Positions 9,528-21,328 of a DNA stretch of 64,000 nt are shown here, in pieces. Source of the stretch: Prorocentrum cordatum (taxonomy: Eukaryota > Sar > Dinophyceae > Prorocentrales > Prorocentraceae); assembly GCA_963575745.1 (NCBI GenBank), contig CAUYUJ010017870.1, positions 79,001-143,000 on the forward strand, in the 5' to 3' direction. A program made the position numbers and the translations under genes. How positions within the stretch are numbered: position 1 is the stretch's first letter; each line of letters opens with the position of its first letter. Below the pieces are notes generated by a model. That model had not been told where the DNA came from. It did not search any database and saw only the letters and a list, made by a program, of their open reading frames with translations.

Positions 9528-10740
9528 CGCTTAACTGTGGAAAATTCCCCCCTCTTCCTCGCGCACGTTCGCCAGCTTCCAGTTCGGCGCCGACTGCCCG
9601 CTGCAGGCATCGATGATGGCCGCCAGACGCGTGCCCAGCCGCTCGGCACCCGCGAGAGACGGCAACTTCACCTGATCATGCGCCGCGAACAGATGGAGCG
9701 ACTTCACGATGGTTTGGAGCCCGTGAGCCGCCCTATCTGTCATCAAGATGTTCTCCCTGAAGAAATCCACCAGCCACTTCTCCAGGGCGCCGCGGCGCCC
9801 CTCCGCGTGGAGAAGCAGGTGGAGAGGCAGCCAAGCCCCTCGATGCCACGACAGTCCAATGGCTCCTGGCTCACCCCTGCGGTGAATTTCCTGGAGCTCT
9901 TATGGCGGCGACCGAACTCATCGTAGTCCACCCAGAGCGCGCGGCTGTCATCATCCCGCCGCCTACATTCAGCGGCAAGCGTCGGCTGGGCACCACCAGG
10001 CCCTCACCGGTAAGCAGTTTGGGACAGGCGGCGCATCGAAGCCCAGCTCCTCGTTAGTGGCGAAAGCAGCTCGCCAGCTCCCGCCTGATGGTCTGCGTGC
10101 TGGGGTAGTCCTCCTCCTGGAACTTGTAGAACACGCCCCGCAGAGGCCGAGGGACCTTCGCGGTGTGTCCCAACACCACGAACTGTTCCACGTCCATGTT
10201 GCCTTCGCTGTACTGCTCCTTACAAGCCATGAAGTCGGGCGTCATGCTGCGCCAGTTCGTGGCCATCTTGTTGCCGCTCGCGCCGACGGGGCCGATCAGC
10301 AGCCGATCGGCCCGACGCCGGCAAACCGCAGCCCGACAGACCTGCCAAGCATGAGCTCACGCGCGAACTCCTCGGCCGAGCACGCCAACCCGTCGGCCCC
10401 CAGGAACCTGCCTGCGGGCAACCTCCGCGCCCCCGCCATGGCGACGTCGCCCAGCGCCTAGCTGCCCGATGAGCGCCGGCACCAGGTGGCCCGCCGCGGC
10501 GCCGCCCACGCCGAGGCCCTCGGCCTGGCCGTCGGAGCAGGGCGGGCACACCGTGGCCTGCTCCAGGCAGGCGGCCTGGGGCGGCTCCGTCGCCGCCTGC
10601 GCGAGGCCGTCCACGACCTCCTCCAGGCGCATCGGGGCCGCGCCCAGCTCCGCGCGCTCCGCCTCCTCGCGGGCCCGCTGGTCCAGCTGCCCCAGCACCA
10701 GCAGCAGGGCGAGCACGGCGCGCATCGCAAGCTCTGATGA
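9528..10740 (-). pseudogene. Gag-like protein of a dinoflagellate retroelement, frameshifted
   Basis: Read right to left, blocks of sensible protein occur in changing frames. They start with MRAVLALLLVLGQLDQRARE (10733), then GRFLGADGLACSAEEFAREL, then GPVGASGNKMATNWRSMTPD, then RALWVDYDEFGRRHKSSRKF, then ALEKWLVDFFRENILMTDRA with ENILMTDRAAHGLQTIV and RLAAIIDACSGQSAPNW, ending at 9531. The order, the DRxxH element and the final (I/V)DA motif resemble a gag-like protein I recall from many dinoflagellate retroelement loci; this was not searched. At least four frame changes are needed (near 10445, 10310, 10065 and 9870), so it is not functional. Some changes could be introns rather than frameshifts. 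Confidence 0.5.
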
Positions 10741-12144
10741 AAGAAACAAGCGAGGCTTGGGCACAGACATTGTGGACATGGAGGGGGGCTGAAAGAGGAA
10801 CCTCGACACCCACAAAGCTTCGCACGTCATCTCCGTGCAACGCACACCCATAATGCTGACTCGACTAGAGGACGCCTGCCAAGTCCCGTTCATCACCATA
10901 TGCCTCATCATCATCATAGTCCGCATCCTGTTTCACCGCCCATCCCCATCGTTTTTCCCGTCGTGGATCCCCTACGGGGTTGCTGTACACCATCGCCTGG
11001 TCGCACGCGAAGATGCCCCATCGCTCCTGCCCAGGGCAGGGGCCGCGAAATAGACAGGCAGCAAGGAAGGGCGAAAAGAAGGGACATGGACGGGGAGACC
11101 TCGCAGATGGGAGGTGGCAACTGCCTGGCCGCGCGGGCTTTGAAGGCGGCATCGCACGTGCAACTCTAGCCACAGATGGAACACTAATCTGCAGGGGCCC
11201 CTTTTGTGGTCGACGTAGCCCAGACCTCCGACGCAATGACTATTTCATGACATGGCTCCCTGGAGGTCCGGACCACTTTCACGGGACCGTTTGTCTATTC
11301 CGAGATGCTTTTCGACGGTTCGTCATTCGCCAGTCGTCGAGCGACGATCTTAGGTTATCTGCGATCGACGAACGAGGACAATCGACAGAGGACCGACGAT
11401 CCAGGATTGATGGCGACGGTCGAGGACAATGCTGTGCACAATGCGCAGCGACATCATGGCCATCAGCACAGGACCGCCGACATGTCAGCGGCATGTTCGA
11501 TGCCACGTGTAACGCGCTTGATGACTAGAATTGCAGCGTCCTTGCCGCCTTGTTGCAATGTACAACGAGACTATCACCAGTATGTCGCAGTGCTGCTGAA
11601 GTTTCGTTACGGTCGTGATGCAATGTCGCTGAACATTTGCATATACGGTTGCCAAACGGGACACAACGGCTTTGAGCATGCGCATTGCATATGCAACGAA
11701 ATGACCACGATACCCCAACGAAACTGCAACAACGTGGCAAACGAACTGCAGCATTGCTGCTGAAAACTGCAACTAAGCTAAAGCTCGATTGAAGAACGTG
11801 TTACAACATGGAGTTTGGTCCGCGTCCCTGAGTACATCACCGTGGTGTTCCACGGAGCGCTAGACTGCACACTGTATGAGCACATCGGCCCCCAATGGTG
11901 CGACGTCCAGTGCCACTCGGTTACATGATGTGCAGCTTACGCGTGTCCACACCTGCGGTTGGATGCGCAGCGGTATGGGTTTTGTGCGAGGTTCTCGCCA
12001 GCTGGGATTGCCGGAAATGGGTTCAGCTTAGGATTTCGGGCTTTAGTAGGCCAGCGGTTGTTCAATGACCCTCGAACTTGGGAAGAAGCCGCCCCCCAAG
12101 GAAACATTGCCCCATCGATCTTTGGAAAGACAGCTTTTTTGTTT
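10741..12144. other. Non-coding stretch with TGCAAC-rich sequence
   Basis: No recognised genes are present. Between about 11520 and 11775 the motif CTGCAAC and relatives recur irregularly, and the same motif returns at 12505-12630. Confidence 0.35.
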
Positions 12145-12430
12145 GGGGGCATTCGATCGTCGATCCCCGGTCCTCGGTCGTCGGTGCTCATTGTCGATCC
12201 TCGATCCTCGGTCCCCAGCTGTCAGTCCTCAATCCTCTTTCCTCGATCGTCGCTTCTTACTCCTCGACCGTCGGTCCTCGTTCCTCGTTCGTGATTCGCC
12301 GAGGATCGTCAATCGACGAACGAGGACCGATCAATCAAGGACCGACAACCGATGATCGAGGACCGAGGATCGACGATCGGCAATCGAGGACCGAGAATCG
12401 ACGATCGAGGGCCGACGATCGAGGCGGCGG
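12145..12430. repeat. Palindromic minisatellite of GATCGTCGATCC-type units
   Basis: The left half is built of CGATCCTCGGTCCTCG-like units and the right half of their reverse complements (GAGGACCGAGGATCGACG). The switch is near 12295-12305. The whole forms one long imperfect inverted repeat that could fold into a large hairpin. Confidence 0.7.
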
Positions 12431-12902
12431 TTCGGGGGAAATGGAAGGGAGGGGAGGGTGGAGCGTCGGAGGCCGGGGGGGGGGATGCCTTCCCAAGTCC
12501 CGATAAAACTGCAACAGCACCGCAAGAAAACTACAACGAATCTGCAACACCACTGCAACACAATTGCAATACGATGTGTCTCAATGTTGGTTGGTGCAGT
12601 GTTGCAGCAATTTCCTCAAAACTGCAACGCGCCTCAAGTGGACCAAAAGCTTTGAAGGTCTCACTCAAAAGTTAAAGGCTGTCATTCCAGATTCTAGTAT
12701 GAGATAATATCACGTCTACAACTAAACATCTAAACATTAACGTCGCCCAGATGTGACCTACCTTGAAAGAAGTAACACATGAGGCAACGCCAACTTCCCA
12801 GAACTGATGTCGACCTCTATGGGGCTTGTGGAGAGCAGCGCCAGTTCTCTGCACTTCATGAAGACACGCTAGTTTGGAAGCGCCAAATGCACAGGGAGCT
12901 TA

Positions 12903-13036
12903 CCACATCACCAATCCTGGCCAGGCCCACCCTGCGCCCAGGATCGGTGTACACGTGCAGACAAAATCCTGGCCAAGCTAGGAGGGCGCAGGCACCGATC
13001 CGTGGCCCAACATAGGCCTGGCCAGCATCGGTGAGA
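12903..13036. mobile_element. MITE-like foldback element with GGCCAGGCC arms, copy 1
   Basis: The left arm (CACCAATCCTGGCCAGGCCC) and right arm (GGCCTGGCCAGCATCGGTG) are inverted over about 46 bp with a short centre. A related element with the same arm motif lies at 17837-17954. No coding capacity. Confidence 0.6.
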
Positions 13037-13039
13037 TGA

Positions 13040-15780
13040 CCGGCCGACCGGCATCAAGCGTAGTGTGTTTTCACAGCGTGGCTCCCCAGATGTCCTGGCC
13101 CCTTCGGACGGCCCCAGGGCCCGGACAAGGCCCACGGAGGTTGAACACGACCGAAAACTCCCTGTCCAAATGACTTCACGTGGCCCGAAGATTCTGAGGA
13201 GACCTAACGATACCGATACCGCCACTCCACGGACCTTCCCCGAGGAGAGTTCCGACCAGAATTTCGAAACGAATCCAGTGGTGGCGACGAGGGCCTCCCA
13301 TGAGGCCCCAAAAAGCGAAAACGAGACAAGGGTAGCAGCATCGGTGCCATTTCCTGATTTAAGACTCCGCGCCTTCAGCTGCATGGCCAGCAGCTTCGGC
13401 TCGTCGCTCCAGGGAAGCATGACGGTGAAGCAGAAGAGGGACGCGGTCTCGGGGCGTTGCTTCACCAGGCACCTGCCGAGTGCGCGGACACGGGCCGATG
13501 ATCCTCAGAATGTGTGCCGGCGTCTACGCGCGCTCGTCCACCGAATCCCTTTGATACGGCACAGGCAGTGCAATGAGACCAAACGATTACACAACAAATC
13601 GGACAGGGAAGGTTTGAACGATCAGTATTGCACCGTCTGAATCAGTGGCAACGGCCTGGCTGCCTCGACGGCGGCGACGACGATGTCGACGACCCGTGGG
13701 GCGCTGCGACCCCCAGGGCATCTCTTAGTCGCATGGTCGCAGTAGCGAGGGCCAGCACAGTCGGCGTGATACTGGCGGAACTGAACGGACACTTTTGTTG
13801 CGGACCCGGCGAACGCGCAGGCCGGTCGAGCAGCCCATGGCAAGACGTGGAAGAGTTGGAACAGGCGGCCGCGGGAGGGAGAAGCGAGAGAAAGAGCAGC
13901 ACACTCGGACCAGGAGGGTCCTGGAGATGCGTGGGGCGGCCCAGGCTCATGCGAGCAGCGCAAGCACAGGCAGCCCTGCATGAGGGCCAGCCAGCTGGGG
14001 GCACTGCGAGCGGGCTGGGCCAGCTGGGCCAGCACGTGTCGTGAGGATCGCCAGGCGGGGAGGCCACGGGGGGCAGGGCGCCGAACGAGGAGAGGGAGAG
14101 AGGGAGAGAGGGACACGGTCTCCGGGCGCCGCCCCGCCAAGCACCTGCCGCGTGGCGCGTGGCGCAGCCGGTGGGGAGCAGCGAAGCGAAGCGAAGCGAA
14201 CTGAGTCGTGCGCGCTCCTCTGGGGAGCCCGCCTGTGCCCACTGCAGCATGGCGTGGAGGCCGTGGCCTCAAGATTGCGATGCGCAGGCGGACCCGGGTG
14301 GTGACCACCATTCCGTGCTCCCGTCGGCTGCCCACCATCGCAAATCACGTGCTCTGTTGTGCACGAGACGAGGAGGAGGGCGGCAGCCAGGCAGCTGCCA
14401 CAGCACAGGGAGCCCCAGCTGGGGAGCGACGCCCCGCTTCGGCAGCCAAGCCGCCCGAGCTGTCCTTCTCTCCGCGTCTTGGTTGCAAGACGTGGGCAGG
14501 ACGAGGACAGGTCCGGGCGAGGGTGCATCGGGAATCCCCGGGAGCCTGCGGGTCCGGAGGGCGCATCGGGCGCCGCGGCCGTTGCACGGCGCCCTGCAGA
14601 GCCATGCGGAGGGCGCTGGAGCGGCTTCGTCCCTGGTCCAGGCCTGCCCGCGGGGGGCGCGAAGCGAGGGGGGCCACGGGGGGGGTCAGGCGCGCAAGGA
14701 AGGGGCGCGGGGAGGACGGGAGGAGGGGCGGGCGACGGTGGGGGGCCAGAGATAGCACTGACGAGACGCCGCCGTGGAACAAAAACCATCAGCGGCGCTA
14801 CTGCTGAAGAAACACCAGGCCCTTGGACAGCAACGAAGGAGCAACACGCTGACGGGCTCCCGACGGTGGCATGTTCCCCTCCCTTTGGTGTCTGTTCCAC
14901 GTGGGCCTCCGTGGCCAATGGCGCTATCCGATTTGGCTCTCATTTGGATCGAATGTTGGAACACGTGTGGGACCAGACTTGGGACCGGATTCGGACCAGC
15001 TTCGCCCCTCCGCAAGGGAGACGAGAAGAACGATGAGGTGGATGAGGAACAGGAATGGCGAAGAGGAGCAGGAGGGAGCAGGAGGAAGAACCACATGCGA
15101 TCAAAATAAAAAGGAAAAGTTGCTTTCAATGTTGCCGCCCGAGGATCCCATGAACAGATATGGAACTTCCTGAGGCAGGGGTAACCAATGGGAGCGGCAA
15201 CGGGCGGGGCGCCGCCCTGGGGATCATCGAGTAGCGGATTCTTCATGTGCCCGCGCCGCCCCCCCTCTCGGCATGGGCAGCTCTCCGCGGCCAACGGGGC
15301 GCAGGCGCGGAGAACGCGGCGGGGCGGCGCGCTGGAGAGAGGGCGCGGGGAGGACGGGAGGAGAGTCCGCTTCTGTCGGCGGACCCGAGGGCGAGATCGC
15401 GAGACAAGCCAAAGGCGAGGCGCTTTCTGGAAGGCCCCACATGTACGCAGTCAAGGCGAGTCCCGGCATTCCAGACCGCACCATGTCGAGCAGCACTAGA
15501 TCCGGAACGACCCCATCACATCACGTTCAGTCGAGTTCAATTGGAGAGGACACGCGAGAGGACGCCAGACCCTTTTGAGGGCCATCTTGCCCGAAGGTGC
15601 AGAAGACATGGGACGCACAACGCAGGAAGGCACGAGGGCGCCCGTGATCTGGGAGGGTCGACCTGCTGATCAAACTTGACTGTATCATCACACGATGCTG
15701 GCGCAGGAGCCCCAAGCATCCAACGGGTGTGCGCTGTCCAAACCGAGGCCCAGACTGCATGAGCTGGGCCCCACGGTGGG
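13040..15780. other. GC-rich stretch without recognised genes
   Basis: Several long open frames exist on both strands, as expected from GC-rich sequence with few stops. None gave a motif I know. A second copy of the 110-bp dispersed repeat lies at about 14495-14640. A host exon here cannot be ruled out. Confidence 0.35.
14495..14640. repeat. Dispersed repeat of about 110 bp, copy 2 of 3
   Basis: It contains GGGAATCCCCGGGAGCCTGC and then GGGCGCCGCGGC in the same order as the copies near 6.7 kb and 37.3 kb. Confidence 0.45.
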
Positions 15781-15782
15781 CG

Positions 15783-15926
15783 GAGCCCCTGCGGGCGGGC
15801 AGGACCACGCTGGGTGGCACCCTGCGGGCGGCACCCTGCGGGCGAGGCCCATGTCCCGCCGCCCACGGCACGCAAGTTCCCACCCTGAGGGAGCGGGACC
15901 CTGCGGGCGGGACGCTGTGGGCAAGA
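15783..15926. repeat. Short minisatellite of CCCTGCGGGCGG units
   Basis: At least five copies of a GACCCTGCGGGCGGG-like unit occur, with variable spacers. Confidence 0.6.
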
Positions 15927-16198
15927 CTTCCTTCACGTCGCAACATCCGCTTGATCCACTGCCGCGTGCAACAGAAGGACGATCAGTCGCGGCACCGAGA
16001 GCCCTTCTTCTCCTTCGACCCGGTGATGGGATCCATCACCAGGTGGCACCAGCTGAGTTCGTCCTCGAAGTACTCTATGCCTGGGTGCCAGCGCCCAGCT
16101 CTGTCGTATACGCCCTCCCACCCTGCTGCTCGCACAGTCCTGCCCCCTTCCCCTCCCCCATACGGTCGGGATCCTTTGCGTGTCGCGGTGGCGGCCCG

Positions 16199-16416
16199 GG
16201 CGACACGCGATCCCCTGGAAGCTGACCACCTGCCAGACCACCCCAACCCAACCCGAAGACCCGAATTTCGGGTTGGGGGGGGGGGTACAGGTTCCACATG
16301 TGTGTTTTCAATGTTCCCCGACCCCCCGCCCCAACTGGAAATGGAGGGCAAATCGAAGCCTTCGGGGTTGGGCTGGGGTGGTCTGGTGGGTGGTGGGCAA
16401 GCAGATAGCGTGTCGC
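16199..16416. mobile_element. MITE-like foldback element with GCGACACGC ends
   Basis: The left end GCGACACGCGATCCCCTGG and the right end GCAGATAGCGTGTCGC are inverted. The similarity extends about 65 bp inward through ACCAGACCACCCCAACCCA-type sequence. The element is 218 bp long with no coding capacity. Confidence 0.65.
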
Positions 16417-16799
16417 TCCGCCCCGCGGGGCGCGAGGATCGGCAGAGCTCGGGACGTTGACGCCTGGGGGCCAGAACGTGGTTGGCGTGTCACGCCGCAG
16501 CGTGGCGGGCCAGAACAGGCAGAGCGGCGCGCTCCGCAGATGCCCCTGTCCACATCCTTCGCCTCGTCCTGTGTGCTCCCCCTCCCCTCTGCCCAGTCCA
16601 TGCTTCCCCTGAGCGTGGAGGGAGCAGGTCCCTGAGGACGAAGGCTCTAGACTGTTTTCCAAGTTTTTCGGGGCCCCGGCACTCCATGGTCCCGGGGACC
16701 CTCGCCAAAGCAAAACTGCACGGGACGAGAAGTTGGTCCCGCGGAAAGCCCCAGGGTCCAGGATCCGTGAGCCGTTTGGCTCAGGACCCCTCCCCTTCA

Positions 16800-16905
16800 G
16801 AGAAGGAGAAGGAGGAGGACAAGGAGGAGGAGGAGGAGGACAAGGAGGAGGAGGAGGAGGAGGAGGACCAAGGGGGGGAGGAGGACAAGGAGGAGGAGGA
16901 GAACA
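16800..16905. repeat. GGA tract
   Basis: An AGGAGGAC/GGA run with the purine strand on plus. Confidence 0.8.
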
Positions 16906-17104
16906 AGACAAACCAACATAAGCATCAGCTTTCGGCGGTCCGCACGGAGCTCTTTGGTGGGACCTGCTTCCGGCGCCAGGGGCCCAGCGCTACTCCAAGA
17001 CATCCGCGCGGACCTCCGAAGGCGTAGGATTACGCGGGCTGCCCTTGCCCGGAGCACGACGCAGACGAAGAGGAGGAGGCAGACGCCGAGCGCAGCTTGG
17101 CGAC

Positions 17105-17268
17105 CAGCCCGGGGGAGAAGTGAGAGGGGGCGGGTCTTATCAGAAGGCTCGGGGGTCCCCCGCCCTGCCGAGAGGTTTTCGAAGCCTTCCCCGAAGACAC
17201 AGACGACTTCTCAGAAGGCGCGAGGGCTTCTGAGAAGTCCCGCCGCCTTCTGAGAAAGCCTTCTCCTT
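17105..17268. repeat. Dispersed repeat with CTTCTGAGAAG palindromes, copy 1
   Basis: GAAGTGAGAG is followed by several CTTCTCAGAAGG/CCTTCTGAGAAG palindromes. The same order occurs at 42030-42190. Confidence 0.5.
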
Positions 17269-17365
17269 CCCACTTCCCCCCATTCCATCGCCGCCGAGTA
17301 GCCGGGGTGCACGCACGAACAGAGCGCAGTGCCGCCAAGACGCTGCGCTCTATTCGTAGGATTTG

Positions 17366-17519
17366 GTCAGGCGTGTCCCCCTACAGGCGGATGTTGGCCG
17401 AAATGTAAACAAATACTCAGAAAATGGCCCAATGTAGCCAAACAAAAATGAAAATAAAAATCCTCATACTATTTTTCGTCTATTTTTGAATATTCCTCCC
17501 GTAGAGGGACAGGCCCGAC
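17366..17519. mobile_element. Short TIR element with GTCGGGC-type ends
   Basis: The left end GGTCAGGCGTGTCCCCCTAC and the right end GTAGAGGGACAGGCCCGAC are inverted over about 30 bp. Subterminal sequence (GTAGCCAAA and ATTTTTGAA blocks) is shared with the larger satellite-carrying element at 35682-37051, so the two are one family. The interior is AT-rich and non-coding. Confidence 0.7.
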
Positions 17520-17714
17520 TTGATATCAGGAGGGAGGGTGGGGGAGGATGACCCCTCTCCCTCCTGCGCGACTCCTGCGCCGTCGGCCCTCCAACAAAGG
17601 GCCCGCCCGCTTGCCGCCGCGGCGGGAGTCGCGACCGGCCCTCCCGCCCAGGCCCGGCGGGGCCCCAGTGGGAGCAAGGGCGAGAAACCAGACTCTGAGA
17701 GGCTCAGCAGGCCC

Positions 17715-17812
17715 TCCTCCTCCCTCCTCCATCCTCCTGCATCCTCCCTCCTCCTCCCTCCTCCATCCTCCTCCCTCCTCCTCCTCCTCCTTCTCCTCCT
17801 CCTCCTCCTCCG
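17715..17812. repeat. CCT/CCTCCAT tract
   Basis: A pyrimidine-rich run of CTCCTCCATCCTCCT units lies just before a foldback element. Confidence 0.8.
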
Positions 17813-17836
17813 TAGGGCAAGAAGATCTACACGTTT

Positions 17837-17954
17837 CCACCGCCGCTGGCCAGGCCCACGCTGGGCCCACGAGCGGTGTGTTCGCCCCCCTGGCCGGGCC
17901 AGGGAGTCGCATGCACCGACCCCGGGCCCAGGAAGGGCCTGGTCAGCGGCGGTG
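17837..17954. mobile_element. MITE-like foldback element with GGCCAGGCC arms, copy 2
   Basis: The left arm is CCACCGCCGCTGGCCAGGCC and the right arm is its near perfect inverse ending GTCAGCGGCGGTGG. The arms are about 45 bp. Motif content matches the element at 12903-13036. Confidence 0.65.
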
Positions 17955-17959
17955 GCTGT

Positions 17960-19026
17960 GTTTAGGCCCGGTCGCCCGACTCGGGACCCGGTCGGTGGTG
18001 GTTGGACGCCCTGCTCCAGACGAGTGCGGAGTTGAAGCAGGGCCGCGGGGCGCCCACCCAAACGGAACGGGAGTTGCAGAAGTGGCTGGAGGCATTCGCA
18101 GAAATGTGGACTCCAGTGCAGCAGCACATGACGCGGAGTTGGTGACCTCTCGCCCCGACCTTGACAGTGACCGAGCTCAGTGACCACTGCCGACTCCCAG
18201 ACCTGTGGCTACGACTTACGAGCCCCTGCGTATCTCCTCAGCCCCCCTTCCTCTCCTGAGTACCAGAAAGGCCGTCGATGGCAGGCCCCCGATGCCGCTT
18301 GCGTTAAACAATACCTAGCAATCACGGAAATACAATCGGCGCCCACATACATACAAACATCTATATATATACATACATACATACAAACATCTATACACAA
18401 GTGTATAAAAATATAGTCATGTTCCAGAGCAGTCAGATGCTACGGCTAGCGACGCTGAGTTTAAATCAGGATTGCTGCGAATCTCCTCAGCACTAGCGAA
18501 AGGTCAGCGCTCACGTGTTGGGTCAGGCCGGCGCTTAGCAGCCGCCTTCTCCTTCGGTCTCCTGCTGGGCCCCAGTTATGGCAATGCGTCCTCGAGGCGG
18601 CCTTCGGGGCAGGAGACGCTAGCCTTCGGCATAGCCCTGTAATCGGCCCCGCCCCGAGCCTGAACCCTTTTGTTTTCGACTACGAGCCTAGCTTTCACAT
18701 GCAACTGACCAAGACAAGAGGTTTTCTCGGGACTCTGATCCTGATCTGACCCTCCTGCCTCCCCCAACCATCCTCTTCCTCCCTCCTCTTCCAATTCCCC
18801 TCCCCTGCTCATCCTCCCTCATCCATCCTGGCCATCAAGCCTCCTGTCCCTCTTGTCCCTGCTCCTCCTCCTCCTCCTCCTCCTCCTCCTCCTCCTCTTC
18901 CTTCTCGTGCTCCCTCCTCTCTCCTCCCTCCTCCTAGCGGATTGCAGGCCCATGCACAGACGAGACAACCCATCGCTCGGGAACTCGACTGGTCGAGCTC
19001 CGTAGTTCACTAAGAGTCGACAGCGC
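17960..19026. other. Spacer with a small ACAT microsatellite
   Basis: No recognised genes are present. An ACATACAT/ATCTATAT run lies at 18340-18420 and a 30-bp CCT run at 18868-18900. Confidence 0.4.
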
Positions 19027-19180
19027 AAATCCCACCATCCCTCTGGGCGCAGGTGGTCTAGAGAGCTTTCTCGTCCAGCCCCCTTTTTCCCCTTCGGGGA
19101 GGGGCTTATCACTCTTCCCCATTAACGTACACCCCCTTCCCCGCCTGGCCGGAGCCAACCCAGAACCATGATACCCCCAT
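19027..19180. repeat. Left-end fragment of the CCACCAGCCC-ended element
   Basis: It opens with AATCCCACCATCCCTCTGGG and GCGCAGGTGGTCTA, matching the left ends at 19312, 50455 and 56160, but it has no matching right end before the next copy begins. Confidence 0.5.
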
Positions 19181-19311
19181 GAGGGCCCCCCCACCATCCC
19201 TGACAAAAAACAGTACAAGCCGCACTCTGCCTCCACATTTGGAGCATGCCCAGCCGCCCCGCGACCATGTTGTATTGGCAGTTTACAGGGACGGCTGGGG
19301 CGCCAGCAGAT

Positions 19312-20372
19312 CCCACCTGCCTTCTGGGCGCAGGTGGTCGACCGACTGGTTTGACACATCAGTGGCTGCTGCCTTTTTCGCCTTGTCGTTTCCGATGGGC
19401 TTTCGAAACCTCCCAATGGCCCCAAAATTGGCCAAGAAAGCTCAAAGCCGGGCCAAAGAGGCTTCCAAACCCGTGGCGCCTGCGGCGTTCTTACGCGATG
19501 TGCTGACATCCGGGTGTTGGTTATGTGTTCGGAGGGCGGGTGGGAGTGAGCAAGACGGCTTGCGGGCGGGTGGGTCCCCTGTCCCCTCCCCTGGACCTGG
19601 AGGGGGTTCGCGGGTCGTTGGAGCGTCCAAGGTGGCCCAAGATGGCGCTAGAAGGGCCTCAGAGAGCCCAAGATGACCTCCAAGATGGCCCAAGATAGCC
19701 CAACATGGCTCCAGATGGTTCCCAAGATGCTCCAAGAGGCACCAAGACCGCTCCAAGACGGCTCCGAATGGCCACGGAGCCTCCCCAGGAGGCCGTCAAG
19801 AGGCCAGAATCCAAACCTAAGGAAAAGCATTGAATTGTGCCTTCTCGCCTTTTTGATTCCGATGGCCTTCCGAGGCCTCAAGATGGCTCCAAGAGGGCCC
19901 ATGATGGCCCCAAGAGAGGCCTAAGAGAGCCCAAAGACGGCTCCAAGAGCGCCCAAGAGCGCTTCAAGATCGCCCCAAGAGGGGCCCGAGAGACGATGTG
20001 TGGGGCTCCCCAGGGGGGGGCGTAATTGGAGCTCCCATTTGTTTTGATCGATCTCCTCCAAGATGGCCCCAAGAGCGCTCCCAAGGCTCCCGGGAGCGCC
20101 TCAAGAGGGCCCCTGAGGCGCCCAGGAGGCCCCAAGAGCAGCCCACGAGGCCTCCAAGAAGCTCCCAAGAGACCCCCAAGAGGCCCCAGGAGCATCCCCG
20201 AGGCATCGAAGACGCTCCAAGAGGCTCCCGGGACCGCCGAGAGGCCCCCAAGACTCTCCAAGAGGCCTCCACTCGGGGGACCCTTCCTCTGTGTGCTGCC
20301 CACTTCCCTGACGTATGTAGGCAACTCCTCCGGGCATCGTTTCTGGATGGGCTGGTGGGGTTATGCGAAGCG
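19312..20372. mobile_element. Non-autonomous element with CCAAGATGGC-repeat core, copy 1
   Basis: The left end is ATCCCACCTGCCTTCTGGG and the right end is GGGCTGGTGGGGTTATGCG, inverted over about 12 bp. The middle is a degenerate run of CCAAGATGGCC/CCAAGAGGCC units. Copy 2 at 56158-57075 has the same ends, the same core and a similar TTTTTGATTCCGATGGCCTT-like block. There is no credible protein. Confidence 0.55.
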
Positions 20373-20379
20373 TCTAGAA

Positions 20380-21295
20380 TTTCTATCTCTGGGAAGACGA
20401 CGCGCCAAGGGAACGGGTGCTTAACCTTTCCCTGCCACCTGATATTACGTCACCATCGGTCCTCAACCCTCAATATGAACCCCTTATGCCCAATCATCCA
20501 TACTCCAGCTTGGACGGGATCACTTCGCTCGCAATCCTCCAGCCCAATCCATAGCACGGCCCCTCAATCCTCAATCGCTGACTCAACCATTTTCCGAGGC
20601 TAAGTATCTCAGGCTCTGCAGCTCACGCAGCATGCGTTAACAACCGAAGTGCGATACACCACAGCACGATGAAGCAAGTGAATCCTCGATTACAATGTCC
20701 GAACATACTTGAACCGTTCAACCCCAGGCGCCTTGGCAGAAATCAGTACGTGAACAAGCCGTCTTGCACTCGTACACGGTCATGCTACTGGGCGCGAATC
20801 GCTCTGGCCCAATGCGCGCTGCCACGCGCACTAACGTGCTAACGCAAGCCGAGCTGAGTTTTACAATACTGCGCCCAGTCATAACTTAACACGCAATCAG
20901 AGGCCAGATGGATCGCCGAGTCGCTGCTCCGTTCAGACCAGCCCACAAGGAAGAACAAGTTTAGTCCAGAGCGAAGCCGGGGGAGTAGCAAGTTAGAAAA
21001 GTGTGGATTGAGCATTGAGCCAATTAGCATTGAAACATGCATCTACTCACACCTCTCCATCTCACCATCAAGCATGCAAACTGAAATCACAGGGGTACGA
21101 ACTGTCTTGCGTTGTCCCTGGGTGCGTTGCTAAAGTGGGGGCCTGCGGTGCGGATTAGCATTGTCGTTGTTGTAGTGTCTTGCCGCCGTCGCCCAGTGTG
21201 CAGAGGGTCACCATGGGAGGCGTGTCCAGACAAATTGGACAGCAGCAGCGGCGGCGGCAGCAGAGACCACTCGAACTATCAATGAGGGGCGAGGA

Positions 21296-21328
<33 letters not shown>

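Noticed and set aside
13065-13640. Opposed frames of about 190 codons on both strands
   Set aside because: Neither shows a motif, a start context or a spliced leader, and GC-rich DNA gives such frames by chance.
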